Shown: positions 13,320-27,839 of the stretch, in pieces
How positions within the stretch are numbered: the first letter of the stretch is position 1
How the letters are laid out: each line of letters opens with the position of its first letter
Origin: Clonostachys chloroleuca
Lineage: Eukaryota; Ascomycota; Sordariomycetes; Hypocreales; Bionectriaceae
DNA: 64,000 nucleotides
Direction of reading: 5' to 3'
Assembly (NCBI GenBank): GCA_037952775.1
Contig: JBANAY010000003.1
Span: 5,332,001-5,396,000, forward strand
Translations under genes and position numbers: made by a program
The notes under the pieces: generated by a model
Databases searched by the model: none
What the model saw: only the letters and a program-made list of their open reading frames with translations
What the model was told of the DNA's origin: nothing

Positions 13320-15560
13320 TGCAGGGCATAATGTCAGGGATTAACTATAATATATATACTACTATTATCTGCCTGATCCTATCGGGTACAAACCGTACTA
13401 CCTTACGGCTGTTATTACAGATCGCCTTTATCTTGTCTCAGTCCATAATAATTATAACCTGCCTGTCTATAATAAATATATTCTGTATCAGCTGCTATGA
13501 GTTATAGTGCTGTATCGTTATCAGTTCTGGTCCCCTACCCGGGAGCCTGCCCTATATATATACGAGCAGTATAAGTATCTTGCGGAGTAGTTATAAGTAT
13601 TAGAGCTACTTAATAATACCTTATTACTTCTACCGGCTATATGCGGAATCCTAAATAGATATCTCTATTAACCTTATTACCTTTACGGGCCCGGCCTTCA
13701 GCTACCTATTCCTCGGGTTGGTTATGAATAATTAACCTGCCCTAAGCTGTACTATACTATTAGTAATATGATTTATATCGACTGCTCGGCTAACTATCTC
13801 CTATATCCCTCCGAACAGTCTATCCAGCAGCTTGTATACCTCTGTAATCTAGTTGCGGAGTATATATATAAAGCTCTTAATACTGATCTGCTCCCCTATA
13901 TATACTACTGCCTCTCCGTTATCAGTCTATCGTATTAATACCTGCCTGCAAATATTATTATACTAACCTTTACTATATACTATCTACCTGATAATCATGC
14001 TTATAATAGTATATATACCAGTATATATCTATACTATATACTGTTCTCGGAATACTAGTACAGTATTGATACTAATCTTATCTTGATCTCGGGGCTGATT
14101 CTCGAATATTAACTCTAAAAAAAACAACCGGCCCTACTAAAGTACCGCTGTAAGTATCTCTGTATATAAGTATAGCTCCGTATAGCTAAGCGGTTATTAT
14201 TAGATATCCAGCGCTGTACAGAAGCTCAGCAGCACGTTTATATATATATTTCCGCTGATATGAACCTTAACTGAAGTAGAAATAAATAAAAAAACAGCCC
14301 TATTAAGTATACTATACAGCAGAGTGGCTATATCCTTATTATCTACCTCTCTCTTACTACTATTATTATCCTTATTGCTGCTGATATTACTATCGCTCTT
14401 ATCTACTTCCCTCTTCCTACTACTGCAGAAGCTGCTGTTATAACTGCTGGAAAATACTACCCCCTCTAGCTCTCCTGCGATATTGTATAGTAAGCTCTAC
14501 TGTTTATCAGTAAAGCGGATAGCCTAGTGCTCGTACGCCTCCTTGCGCCTGATACGATATACCCTCCAGCAGAAGCTTAAGTAGTAGTAACTAACGGACT
14601 AGTACTTACTTATTAATGCCTTCTTACCCTTATGATTAAATAGTATACCGCTCGGGTTCGCCGCTGTAATACTGCCGAGCTACTGGAGTATCTCTATTAG
14701 TACGCTGTCGAGCTGCTAGCAGCAGTAGTCTACCTTGCAGTTAAAGCTCTGCCCGAGTCGGCTTAATAATACCCTTTTACGGGCTGCTTACTTATCCTCT
14801 ACCTGTTGGGCCCTCCCGGCTATTAGTACCTTCGCCCTTATCTACTCAGCTGCTTAATAAATACTCAGCAAGTTGTAGGAGCTAAAGTACTTTACCTAGC
14901 CCAGCCTCTTAACCTATAATAAATTACGGTTGATATCCTCTTCTAAATTACCTAACCAGAGCCTTATAGTATCCTCTGCCTTGAGCTGTACTTTACTGTT
15001 AGTAATTATACTCTCTATAGTACTAATACCGCTGTTATCAGATACAACTATACTGCTACTGTTATTATTATTACTATTACTATTATCCTCTCGGACTGTC
15101 TAGTACTGTATATACTTCCCCCTATCTATATCTACAGCCGGACCTCTATCTACTGAAACTCTGCTCTACTGTACTATACTTCTCTCCAGTAGCAGATAAT
15201 ATTATCTTGTACTACTATTAGATATTAGTATATATTATAGCTGTATCTACTTAGTACGGGGAGTAGTTTAATAGCTATATCACTATCCGCTAGGAGTATA
15301 TCCTTTTCTGGATTAGCTAAGTCTATACTAGTATAGTAGTTATTAATATCTCTAAGCGTATTACCTGTTAATTAATATACCTATTAGAAGTACTTCTTAA
15401 AAGTATTCAGCTATAGTATAGTATTATATTTATAGTAAATAAGTATCTGGTACTCCTTATTAAGCTGTATATACTCGTTCATACTATATACTAGTAATAC
15501 TTGAATACTGACTTATAGTAGTAATAATAGAATATAACTAAATAGTAAGTACTATTCTTC
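13320..15560 (-). pseudogene. Upstream fragment of another OrsD/RecQ-type protein, lightly RIPped
   Basis: Minus-strand frames here are more open than in neighbouring DNA. The piece at 14,480-14,760 reads SITAANPSGILFNHKGKK, then a SYYYLSFCWRVYRI-like block, interrupted by Gln-to-stop changes. The piece at 13,330-13,500 contains a DKIKAI...RKVVRFVPDRI block. Both resemble the stretch between the OrsD and helicase parts of long fungal RecQ-like proteins as I remember them. The helicase half is missing: the sequence runs into the end of repeat copy 1 near 13,320. GC is higher than in copy 2. Family assignment is by recalled similarity only. Confidence 0.4.
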
Positions 15561-15605
15561 TTCCTTCCTATATATATCTATTACCTGCCCCCTTTTCCTA
15601 TCTAC

Positions 15606-15690
15606 CCCTGTAACCCTATGTTAAAACCCTGTATAACCCTGTGTAACCCTGTGTAACCCTAACCCTAAGTTACCTATAACCCTGGAGCGC
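15606..15690. repeat. Interstitial telomere-like tract (degenerate CCCTAA)
   Basis: Within about 85 bases there are eight taaccct- or aaaccct-type units, including gtaaccctaaccctaag and three spaced tgtgtaaccct/tataaccct units. The C-rich strand reads 5' to 3' rightwards. The tract lies between a helicase-protein fragment on its left and repeat copy 2 on its right, as expected for a relic of a former chromosome end or of a telomere-containing subtelomeric repeat. Confidence 0.6.
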
Positions 15691-16150
15691 TGACCAATCA
15701 GCAACTCAGCCCAGCGGTAAATGATTCTGCGGAAATGAAACTACCCCGCTTACCTATTTGTATAGATAATTCTGGCAGAATCGCCTGTGAATAATACCTA
15801 GGGTCCCTGAGTTTAATACTGTTAGTATATATTATAAGCTCGAGATCCTTAGCTTGGTTTTAATTTCCAGTTATATTAAAGAGCTTCCAAACTTTCTTCT
15901 GCTTAGCTTATCCTAATTTATTATATTCTCTGAAGGGCTCTCCGCAGTTATTAAACTGTAGGTCTATATATCGAAAGAGAGGGGCTTCTGAAAGGATAAG
16001 CTGGCTGCGTATAATATCTATAGTTATAATAAGACCCTCCCCTTTACTAGGGATCCGGTATACTTTATAAAGAGAATCTATAATACTAGCCTAGTAGTAA
16101 AGCTCTAGTAACTCCTGGTTATATAGCTGGAGTAGAAGTATTACAGATAG
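15690..16150 (-). pseudogene. Decayed unidentified reading frame between the helicase repeats
   Basis: From about 16,140 down to 15,700 one minus-strand frame carries only a few stops, each replaceable by Gln or Arg. It has protein-like stretches such as a SEAPLFRYIDLQFNNCGEPF block (~15,930-15,990) and a KVWKLFNITGN block (~15,870-15,900). I do not recognise the family. It may be the start of a helicase-repeat protein or part of an unrelated repeat. A ccaat sequence at about 15,694-15,698 is noted without further support. Confidence 0.35.
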
Positions 16151-17329
16151 CTATTATAAATTTAACTAATATATACTATTATATATAGACCCTACTTTTT
16201 CTCTCTAACTATAACTGGATTATTCGGATCTTATAATAATCCTTATAATCCTTAACTCAGGATTATTACTAAGCCTTAATAAGCCTCTAGTATATATATA
16301 TATTTATTTTACTAGATAGAATACTCTTTCAGATAGTTATTAATATAATTATCTATATATCTATTATTACTAACTCTATAATACTTATATATTAATAGTA
16401 ACTCGTATTATATAGTATAAGATAACCTGATTATACTACTCAGAATAATACTCTAATTAGTTTAACCCCGATCTACCCTAGACCCCGTTCAGTATAAGTT
16501 AACTAATTATTATAATAGTCTAGGTATTATATTAATATAGGAAAAGTATTTAGTATACTAGTAGATTATATTATTTATCTTAGTCCTATCTATATATAAA
16601 TCTCCTCTAATCTAGTAAGTAAGATAGAAATATATTAATATATAGTACTACTCTTAATACCTCCCTAGTTAACCCTACTCCTAAGCTATTACTATACTGC
16701 TTTATTATTATCTAGATTAATCTCCTGCTTATCTGCCTCTAGAAGCTCTCCTATAATAGTAGTTACTTACCCTGGTATAAACTGGAGCCTGGTAGTATAT
16801 ACTTCTATAACCAGCTCGGGGTATAAGTATTCCTATCCTTTTACCTCTTAGAACTACCCCCTTCCCCTCTAATAGCCCTCTATTACCTATATATCTCCTA
16901 TAGTAGTCTATATTAGAAGTAACTACTAAACCTCTCTATTCTCCTCCCTTAGAAGTATACCTACTTTACTGATCTAATCTATTCTAAGAGATTAACTTCT
17001 TGCTTACTCTCTAGTAAACAGTATAATCTAATACTATAATTATTCTCTCTGTATAAAAAGTATCAGTCTATCTATTATACTAGCTACCGCTAGAAGTACT
17101 CTACCTCCTCTATATTCTTCCTAACCTACTCAGCCCTGTAGTATATTACTAATATACTCTACTACTACTACTATCTGAATATCCCTTATATACTTATTAT
17201 CCCCTCTTCCTCTCTATTACCTAACCCTGGCCCTTTTAATTACTTAGTACTAGTATATATATTATATACTGCCTTACCTGCTTTATATAGCCCTAGCCCT
17301 AACCTATCTATTACCTTATCTAGCAGGAG

Positions 17330-20300
17330 ATATTAGTAGCTTGATCCTTATATAAATATAAGTATATATATATCTATACCCTTCTATACTACTCCTTCTA
17401 ACCCTCTACCCTCTATTATTTCTCTCGGGCTAATAAGAATAGTCTAGCTTATCTGCTTATCCTGCCTTACTTACCTACTCTTCTGTATATAGTCCCAGAG
17501 CTATTATAGGAGCCCTATATATAATACTATCTATATATTCAGTATATTAATCCCTAACCCTAGTATATTTATTATTATAATCAGCCTGCCCTGCTTCTTC
17601 TACTGCTATAACTTCTCTACTTTTACCTCCTATATCCTAATCTTACTATAGAAGATATTATATCTAAGTACTACTCTGACCCTCTCTACAGCTATAATTA
17701 TCTATATATAGATAATTATATAACCTGGGTTTACCTGTACCTCCTACTGTACTACTATCCTCCTGGCCTGATTAAGCTCGGGTATATTACTATTACCTTC
17801 TTTCTTACTACTCCTACTGCCCTACTATATTTCTAGTCCTACTACTGAGTATATAATATTCTTCTGCTGTATTAGGTTATAGTATATATATACCTAGTAT
17901 CTTATAACCTGTACCCTGTAGAAGAATATATTCTCCTCCCTTAGCAGGAGTATTACTATTAGAAATACTAGCTGTACCTCCTATAACTATAAGATCCCTC
18001 CTAGTACTGCTAATACTGGCCAGAACTGCCTAGTACTATCTAGAACTATATAGTATTTATCTATAACTACCCGGTCTAGTAGCTGCTGTACCTATAGCTG
18101 CTGGATAAAGTCCTGGAACCCTTTCGTGATTGCTGACTTAGGTATTATAAATATCAGACTGGTGATCCGGCTCGGTCCCTAGCTCTACTATATATATATT
18201 GAGATCCCGGCTTCCTTATACCTCTTGTATATATCTATATATAGTATAATAAGTAGTATAATAACTACTATTACCCCGTCCGGGGAGCAGTATACTAACA
18301 GTATAAATATTAAGCTCTTACCCCTGCCTGTACCTGTAATATATACTACTAGGCTAGCCCCTGCTATAATTATTCAGACTACTTTCTCCTACTGGCCCTG
18401 GAATACTATATCTGGCCCTAATATCGTCTGGAGCTGCCTATATATAGATATCTACTATAGCTGGTAGAAGTACTAGTACTGATTATTCTTATACTATAGC
18501 TCTACTACCTTTAGTATCTGCTTTACCCCTCCAGCTACTATCTATCTTCTCTTATATATATTAAACCCTATTAAGTAATACTACTGCTAGCTAGCCTGCT
18601 TAAACCTAATCTACTGCTATACTATTCTGAATATTAGCTGCTGGAGCTCTTGTATATATATTATACTAGCGATATAGCTCCTATACTCTGCCTGGAGGTT
18701 TAGTATATTATCTAATACAGCCCTATTAATATTATCCTCCTCCTTATTCTCTAATATTCTAGTATCCTCTTCTGTATAGAAAGCCTTATTTAGATAGCAG
18801 TTAGTAATAGTAATAGTAATATACTACTAGCTAATAATAGTAAGCTTAGCCCCTATATACTGTTTGTTATACTACTAGAGAATCTATTATATATAATCTG
18901 ATAACTATACTAACTCGGGCTCTGGTACTACCTATATAAATCTATTCGGATTAGCTATTTTAATTATCTTATCTGCTCAGAGAAATATACTAGGTCTACT
19001 GTTATAATACCTAATAATACTCTATACCTTCCGCTAGAACAGCAGAACTAACTATATATACTATACTAGTAGAGAACTAACTGTATATAGTAGATAGTAG
19101 TAGATTACTTTACTATAACTACTAATTTAGATATTCTTATAGTATACTATTATAAAGAATATTATATCCTGGCTACAGAAGATATTACAGAGCCTGCTAT
19201 TAGCTATATTCTATATCTGTACCCTACTAATCTCTATTATATATATTAGTATTAATAGTATATATATTAGTAAGAATATCTACTCCTAGAACTATAGTAG
19301 TATATTAGTATACTAGTAAATAGTACTCTGTTTAAGTAGGTACTCTTTATTATTAGTACTTATACTGATCTATATCTTCTGGAGTAGTATAGACTATATA
19401 AGCTGTTTAAATACCCAGTTATCCCCCGCCTGTAGCTATATATTATACTGGTCCTATAGGAATAAGTACCTAGTTATATTATTCCGCTAGTTATCCTCGA
19501 TCTGCTCCTACCTGATCTCAGGGAGTCTGTTTACTATATCTATTAGGTTTAGTATAAGTACCCTGAGTAGTTTCTCTGCCTCTTGTATAAGTATATATAG
19601 TATCTCTGCTAGCTATAGTACTCGGAACCGGATTATCTGGTAGCTTATACAGTTATCTAATTATTTGATACTGCTGCTACCCGGTATATTATATCGGATA
19701 TTTATCCTGTATACTTATACCTTGAATATCCAGTCTAGTAGTATTAGCTTAGCTATAGGCCCCCTGTATACCTATACTATAAACTATACTATCTTAGAGT
19801 ATAGTATACAGAATATGCTCTCTGCCTTCTTATATATATTATCTGTATCTAATACCTATAAGTACTGGGTTACCTATACCTCCCGCTCATAGTATAACTG
19901 GTATAGTATGAGTATCTATACTACCTTAATAATAGCTGAGTAGATCTATATATAGTTAAGTATAGATTCCTACCCTCTATCTTCCCGGATACCTATAATA
20001 GCTAAGCTATTTATTAGTATATTTTAGTATATATCTCCCTTTAGTATATAATTAAATCAGCTAATTATTATAGTAAGGTATAGATCCTATTTATTCTGGC
20101 TAGATTAATTACCCTGCTATCTGGACTTACTAGATATAGCCTCTATAAATTAATCCTAATAATTGCCTTATACTGGTATAAAAATAAAGGGCGGTTACTT
20201 ATTATTAGCTATCTTATCTATATAATATATAATATACAGTAGCTATTAGAATATACTATTATACTGCTTCTATATATCCTCCTCTATTCTACTATTAAAT

Positions 20301-21050
20301 AGCTAATTTAGCTTCTCTTCTAAGGTAGTTTAGGCTATCTTAAATAATATAGCCTTATCTACCTTAGCAGCTATTATAGTTACCTATACTTAGTTAAGTA
20401 TATACTCTATTACCTTCTATACTAACTATAGTACTATCTCCTCCTCCTGGATATCCTATCTTATATTATAGAGCTTAGTAATAGATAGCCCCTGTAGATA
20501 TATTGCCCAGCTAATAAACTTAAGCTATTTATTAGATTTAAGCTAGTTATCCCTAACTTAAATTATTATCTATATCTCTTATACCTCCTTAGCTGCCTCC
20601 TTCTTAAAGAGCTCCTGTACTCTTTCTATAGCTGACTTAGACTATAGATTATTAATAGGACTAGCAGTCTCTCCAGCTGTATTAACTTAGAACTAGCTGC
20701 TTCCAGCCCTTCGAGGAAAGAACTGCTGGTAATATATACTGCTTGTCTATAACTGATCGTAAGCCTCTACTGCTTTCTTCCTGATATTACTACCCTTCTG
20801 CTAGCTGCTATTCTAATTATACTCCTTCTATAGATAGGTATATATCCCTTGCTCTGTACAGGCGATATACTAATATATCTGGTATTATAGGCTATTAGTT
20901 ATAAGTAGAGAGATATATAGTACTAGCTCTATAATATATATTAGTAATAGATAGTAGTATAGTTCCTCTTAATTCTAAATAAGTTTATTAATAGCTTATA
21001 TAGCTATCTTAATTTCCTTTCTCTAGATTAATATAAATAATAAATATTAA
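17330..21050 (-). pseudogene. RecQ-type helicase with OrsD-like region, copy 2
   Basis: This is the counterpart of the pseudogene at 3,450-7,150. Walker A has become GTGRGKS (18,314-18,334). The OrsD-like peptide reads QFFPRRAGSS followed by a stop (20,690-20,725), where copy 1 still has GWF. Motif VI near 17,470-17,490 has lost its Gly and has a stop. It is more degraded than copy 1 and cannot encode a helicase. Confidence 0.7.
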
Positions 21051-24000
21051 GCTCGGAGGTAAGATTCTACCTCTTTACTAATATAAGTATATTAGTACTA
21101 CTTATAGATAATAAATAGATATTATATAAGATAGATAAATAGCTTTATTATATTTAGTATAATACTATAGATTATATAGTATTAAGGTTAAATATATTAA
21201 TAGAGTAGGTTTTAAAAGTAGTAGATAGTATAAGTAAGGATTTTAATAAAGCCTAGTTTAACTAGACTTTTAGTTAAGACTTTATTAAGATATTAGATAA
21301 ATAATATTCCTAGTAGGAATATTAGAAATATTAATTAAATACTAGATAAATAGATATTTTTTATAGAATAATCTAAATTTCTAACTAATAGATTAATAAA
21401 TTCTTAATAATAGATTTTACCTTTTACCTTTTAGTAGTATAAAAATTCTCTTACTAAATTTTAATAGATCCTACTAGGAACTATTATAGAATTACTAATA
21501 GCAGTTAGTAGTTCTACCTAATCTTCTGCTTTATATACCCCTTATATCAGAGGTTAGCTCCTCTATCTCTACTTTATACTATACTACTTATATAATATTC
21601 CGCTATACTAGCCTTTCTCTGGTTACTATATAGTAGAGGTTAGTACTTAATATATTATACTACTCTTCTATATATAACTCTTATATTAGTAGTTACTATT
21701 TTCCCTATAGAGTATATATTACTAGCCCTACTTTTAATATCTTACTTCTAAGTTATAAAGATTAGATTTAGCTCTATACTTCCTTATAACCCTATATATA
21801 CTATACTCTATTTAGGGTTAGAGTTACTATATACTTATACCCTTCTCTATAACTAGCTCTTAGTAATACTACTATAGCTATTCTACTTAATCTCTTATTT
21901 TATAAATATAGTACTATACTAAATTTTATAACTATACTAAACCTTTTCTCTACTCTTACTTTATTATTCTATTATTTTATTAAAAATTATATATATCTAT
22001 AATATCTCTATACCCTCCTAAATTATTCTTTTCCCTATCTATCTCTATACTTACTCCCTCCTTTCTTTCTCTATCTACTCCTCCCTACTATAAAATCTAA
22101 GCTTCCTATATAACTTAATACTATTACTTAGTAACTATATCTATATCTAGATAATAATATATATTATTACCCCTTTATATTAATACTACTTCTTATTACC
22201 TTATTTCTATCTACTTTCTACTTTATTTTCCTCCTAGCTATTATATAACTCCTATAGTATAAAATAGTCTATATAATAACTAAAGTCTTCTATTACCTTA
22301 TTTTACTATAGGAACTTTTCTATACCTATTATAAGCTAGTATACCTCTACTATTTACCCCCCTATTACTAGTACTTTTTAATACTATAGCTCTAAGTATA
22401 TCCTTTTACTATATATACCTTATACTAAGTAGAATATATAGCTATCTAGAGCTTACTATATAAGCTTTTTTTAGTATTTCTAGAACTCTTAATACTCCTC
22501 TATTATAATAGTTATAGCTTAATACTAAGTATTTTCTATTTCTAGCTCTTATTATTATATATTATATTCCTCCTTATCCTCTAACTAATTATTTTTACCC
22601 TCCTTATTCTCCTTATTTTCCTAGTATTAGTAGATATTATATAGCTTTTCCTCTTACTTATAGTCCTCCTAATTTATTTAGCTATCTATAATAGAGTTTA
22701 GTACTATATACTAATATATATTACTACTAATATAGCTATCTATAGCTATATACTTAGCTATAAGTAGCTATAGTCTTTTTAAGCTACCTTATATATTAAG
22801 TTAGATAATAATAGCTTTACTCTATAACCTATTTTAATTTATATACCTACTCTATTATATATAGTTAGCTATTTTATATAATATCTCTATATATACTACT
22901 ACTTAAATATTAAGTATATTAATACTAAGACTAAGTATATTTATTACTATAATTATATATCTATCTCTATACTACTTATACTTTATACTACTTATTTAGA
23001 ACTTAAGCCTCTCTATTTTACTATCCTAAGTATTAATCTCTTAGTAATAAGTATTATATTCTAGTTTTCTAGCTAGATATTCTATTATCTCTACTTACTA
23101 ATAGTAGATAATAATTTTAACTAGCTATAAATACTCTTCTAGTTTTTAATTAATTATAACCCTTATCTCTTTAATAATAATAGTAATAGCTTTATTTATA
23201 GTTATAGCTATAACTAATCTAATACTATAAGCTATATTATAATATATTATCTTTACTTAGATTATAATAATATCTTTATACTATATATTAACTATATTAA
23301 AAAAAACTACTTTATCTACTAGTAGGAGTATTATTATAAGATAAACTATCTATAACCCTATTAGTATAAAAGTACTAAGCTTATATAACTTAGGATAAAA
23401 TAAGAGACTTCTTTCTATAATTATATAATACTTATTAATAATAATCCAGTCTATTTTAGCTATAGCCTGCTATAACTTTAGAAAGTTTAGAAAATACTTT
23501 ATTATAGCTAACTTAGATATTATAAATATAATTAATATATCTCCTAGTATCCTATTACTTCTCTACTTAGTATATAATATCTTAAGCTTTTAGTATTAAT
23601 CTATTAGATTACCCTATAGAGATATAAATAGTATAATTACTACTATTAGCCTATTAGAATAGCTAGCTATAAATAGTATAAAGTAGAGGCTTTTTCTAGT
23701 ACTAGTTCCTATAATTATAATAATAGAACTTTTATTTATTATAATTATATCTACTGCTTCCTAATACTTATTATAGAACTAAATATAATCTCTATATAGA
23801 TAGCCTAGCTCCTAATTAATATTAACTCTCTAAAGGGTTTTCTATTACTTTAGTTATAGATTTCTTATTACTTTATAATATAGTAATAGTATTTTTTATT
23901 TATACTTTAGTATAAGAACCCCTCTAAACCTATTAATAGCTAATAGGAAACTAAATAGATAATACTATTTCTTACTAATAAACTAGAAATTAATATACTA

Positions 24001-25978
24001 TTTATTTATCTTAAAATACCTTTCTATAATAAGCCTACTATATACTAGGCTAATAGTTAAGAATTTATAGCAGACTTAGATATCCTAAGGACTATCCTAC
24101 TCTACCTTACTATTACTATTACTACTATAGCTCTTATCTACCTTACTAATAAGAGCTATATAAACTATTATACTATTATAAAAATAATACTAGATAATTA
24201 TAATTAAGAGATATCTCTAGCTATTAATACTAAACTCTTTCTTATAGCCTTAAAGGCTTATTTATTATAGAATATAGATTATTTATATAGATATCTAGTA
24301 TAAGCTAGGCCCTAGATAGTATACTTTACCTTTTATCTTTTTTTAAGAATAACTATTTCTATTCTTCTTACTATTACTTTTATTATTACTATCTATCTAA
24401 TACCTATTTTTTCTATTATTATTATTTAAATTATTAAGTATTTCTTCTAGAGCTTATAAGTTAGTAGAAAACTTAGTTTTATTCTAAATATTTATTTATA
24501 TATCCTCCTAAAATAGTAGTATAAGCTATAGGTAATAAATTACTAAAGAGCTAATTTTATATAGTAAAAAGCAGTATATAACTTTAACTCTTTTAGTTTT
24601 TAAGAATCCCTTATAGTATCTAGCTATAAGTATAATAAGTCTATAGTTATAGAGAATATTTTATATACTACTATTAGTAGTATTTCTATACTATAGGGTA
24701 AATAGCTCTAATAATTAGATAGTTTAACTACTAGATAAATAAATTATAAATAATAGATATTTAAGGAATTCCTCTAAGTAGTTATTATAATATTAAGCCT
24801 TTTTCTTAATAAAATTAAACTTAGCCTTTAAATTATCCTTAGCTTATACCTTTTATAGAGTAGTATTTATTTATATTTTATAGAATATCTAACTATTACT
24901 TTCTAGTAATAGTTATAGAAGATTACTAATAAATAAGTAACTAATACTTATATCTACTATATTATTAATAAGCTCTTCTTATAGAAACTATAGTAACTTA
25001 AGCCTAATAGTTAACTAATCTTTATATTTCTTATAGAAAAGCAGATACTTATATAGTAGTATCTTAGCTCTTTATAAGATAGATTATAGTATAGACTAGA
25101 TACTAAGTATATTAATATAGATATCTTTATAAATAGTATCCTTATTATCCTAACTAACTAAATCTAGAATTACTTTATATCTACTAGCTACTATACTATA
25201 ATTATAAAGTTAAATAATAAACTATATTAGTATAGTATTCTAGTATTTAGTACTACTAATAAGAAACTAGTATATTATCTTAGATATAATTTTAAAATAT
25301 CCTAAGCTCTTCTCCTTAGCTTTCTATTTAGCCTACCCCTGCTCTATCCTTCTCTAAATATATAATTTTCTCTTATTTATTATATACTTAATAAAAAATA
25401 CTTATAATATAGCTATAATAACTAAGAGTTTAGAGGTAAAGTTTATATATATCTTCTAAATCTTATTATTTTAAATACTTAGTATAATTAGAAAGCTAAT
25501 AAATATACTTTTATACTTAGTAATCTTAGTAAAATAATTAAGAATAGATATATAAAAAGTAAGTATAGAATTCTTAAAAGATTAATATAATTTATTAATC
25601 TAGGATATTATTAGTAGAGGCTCTATCTTATTATTAATATTAATAAAGTTAGTAGTATTATCTATTATCTTATTAAAAACAGAGACCTAGTTCTTAGTAA
25701 GTCTAAATAGTAGTTAATTATTAATATTCTTATAAAATATAGCTTAAATAATATAGATAAAGAATTATAAATATATAGTAATATATTTCTTTTAAGTTTA
25801 TTTTTTAAATTAGAAGTAGAAAGATATACTATACTCTTTATATAGTTCTTTTTAGTTTATTTTAAATAGTATATTCTATAAGATAATATTTAGCTTAACT
25901 ACTCCTATAGACTTTTAGATTAGATATCTAATAGTAGTATAAATATATTAGAGCTAGAAGTTATTCTTAGTTTCAGAA

Positions 25979-25983
25979 TTATC
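25979..25983. repeat. Target-site duplication (ttatc), left
   Basis: The five bases before the left LTR equal the five after the right LTR (29,585-29,589). The empty site in copy 1 reads cagaattatctggc, with a single ttatc. This fits a 5-bp target duplication made by an LTR-retrotransposon integrase. Confidence 0.85.
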
Positions 25984-26199
25984 TATTAGTAGTTAACTGA
26001 CAGGTCACCTGATAAAGTATATAACCAGAGGTCTAACCCCGCGCCTTATCCCTTGGAAGGGTATTACAGGAGAAGATAGAGAGCTTCAGCAATTAATATA
26101 ACTATAAGGAGACCCCTAACAGCAGATTAGACTGCTACTAGGCTCCTGCGATATACTTATAACCCCTTTACTCCCTTAAACCGACCCTTACCTCTAATA
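25984..26199 (+). repeat. Left LTR (216 bp)
   Basis: It starts tattagtagttaactg and ends cttacctctaata. It aligns end to end with the right LTR (29,369-29,584) and with the LTR at 61,162-61,377. Differences are transitions, mostly of RIP type. The left LTR keeps more C/G (ccccgcgcc, ctcctgcgat) than the right. Confidence 0.9.
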
Positions 26200-27839
26200 T
26201 ATTAATTACTCTACCCGCTATAATAGGAAGGAACTATTAGGGTATATAAGTATATAAGGCTGTGACCGGTAACTCTATAATATTTAACTAGCGACCTACT
26301 AGCTATAGGCCGGAAAAGCTTTTATTAACCTTAGAATATAGAGAGATAAGATCCTATAATAAAATAGCTAATCTATAAACTTCAGAGAGACTATAAGCTA
26401 ACTAGTAAGCCTATTATAGCTTAGTAGTAAGTTGAAGGTATATAGTATAAAGAGATTAATAAAGAAGATAAAGGAGAATAAGAGTATATAAAAGAGAGGG
26501 TAACCTTCTTATATATCTAAGCAGTAAGCCTATAAGTAAATTATAAGATATCTATATATACCTTACTAGTAATCCTCTGGGGTATTATATATTAGCAGGA
26601 TATAGGCCTATAGAGATAATTACTATTAAACCTATAAGCCTATAAGCCTATAAGTACTAAAGCAAATAATAAGTTTATATCTATAAGGTTAAGAGTAGAA
26701 GACTATATATATATTACTTATAAGTCTATAGTAGTTCTTAAGGGAATAAGTAGTACTATAAGGAGTAAGAGTAATAAAGGAAGAGACCCCTTTATACTAC
26801 TTCTATATCTAGCTCTGTAAGTACTATAGGTATATTCTGTATTAGGGTATAACCTAATAATAAGTATTTTACTTACTTAGAGGGTTTTAGCTATATATAG
26901 AAAGTATACAGTTAGCCTATCTTCAGTATATATCTTAAAGAGTTAACTATAACCCAGTAGCTCGAGGAGAGTTAACTATAACCTAGTAGTTTAATAGAGT
27001 ATTACTATAACTATACTAGTCTCAGAGGGGTACTAGAGGAGCTGCCTTATCAGGGGATACCCTATAGTATACAGATACTAGTTATTATAATAAACTAGCT
27101 ATTAGGAAGAATAGTATAAATAGGATAATTCCTATATAGAAGAAAAGTAAGAAGCTAGTAATAGAAAAGTAATAGAGTTATAAGAGCAAGAGAGTTATAA
27201 GTAGTAGATTATACTCCTAGTATACTATAAAAAGAAGAGTATTATATAGGTATTACTACTAATATACTATACTATATAAGTAAGAGAGAAGTAAGAGAGA
27301 AGTAAGAGAATTATAAGTAATAGATAGTACTATTAGTACTATAAATAAACAGAGAGTAATAGAAAGTAACTATAGATATTACTACTAGTATAATATAATA
27401 AATAAGCAAGAGAGTTATAAGAGAACTACTGGAAATTTACTATTAATTATTAATCTTTATCTCTTATTTCCCTTAAACCCCTTTTATTTTAACTACTAAT
27501 ATTAGTATAGATTTAATTTAATTTACTAATAATAGCAGATAAATAAGTAAAAAGTAAGAGAATAATAAAGGAAGTCAGGATACTATACTAAAGTATAGTA
27601 GTTATAATTAAGAGTGAATATAGAAGAGAAGAATTATAGTATTATAGGTATACTATAATATATAAGTAAGAGAGTCTTAGTTACCTTATAATAGAAAAGA
27701 GAAGAAATAGTATTTAGCTAACTGGAGTATTACCCCTCTAATACTATAAGAATAAATAATAAATATAAAGATAAATTAAAAAGGCAGCTAATTAGTAGTA
27801 CTGCTATAGATATATAAGAGACTATCTGAGGACCAGCCC

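Larger units (their letters stand above)
2315..13345. repeat. Subtelomeric-type helicase repeat, copy 1
   Basis: From about 2,315 to 13,345 the sequence is matched colinearly by copy 2 (16,190-25,983 plus 29,585-30,812). The two differ mainly by C/T and G/A transitions, the RIP pattern. Copy 1 keeps many more C and G (for example cgtcggttac near 13,250 against attaattact in copy 2). It carries two RecQ-type helicase pseudogenes on the minus strand and a short TTAGGG-like tract at 7,947-7,962. The left edge is uncertain because of the N gap. Confidence 0.85.

Noticed and set aside
18225..19892. Plus-strand open frames in helicase repeat copy 2
   Set aside because: They match the antisense frames of copy 1 with RIP changes, so they are shadows of the same pseudogene.
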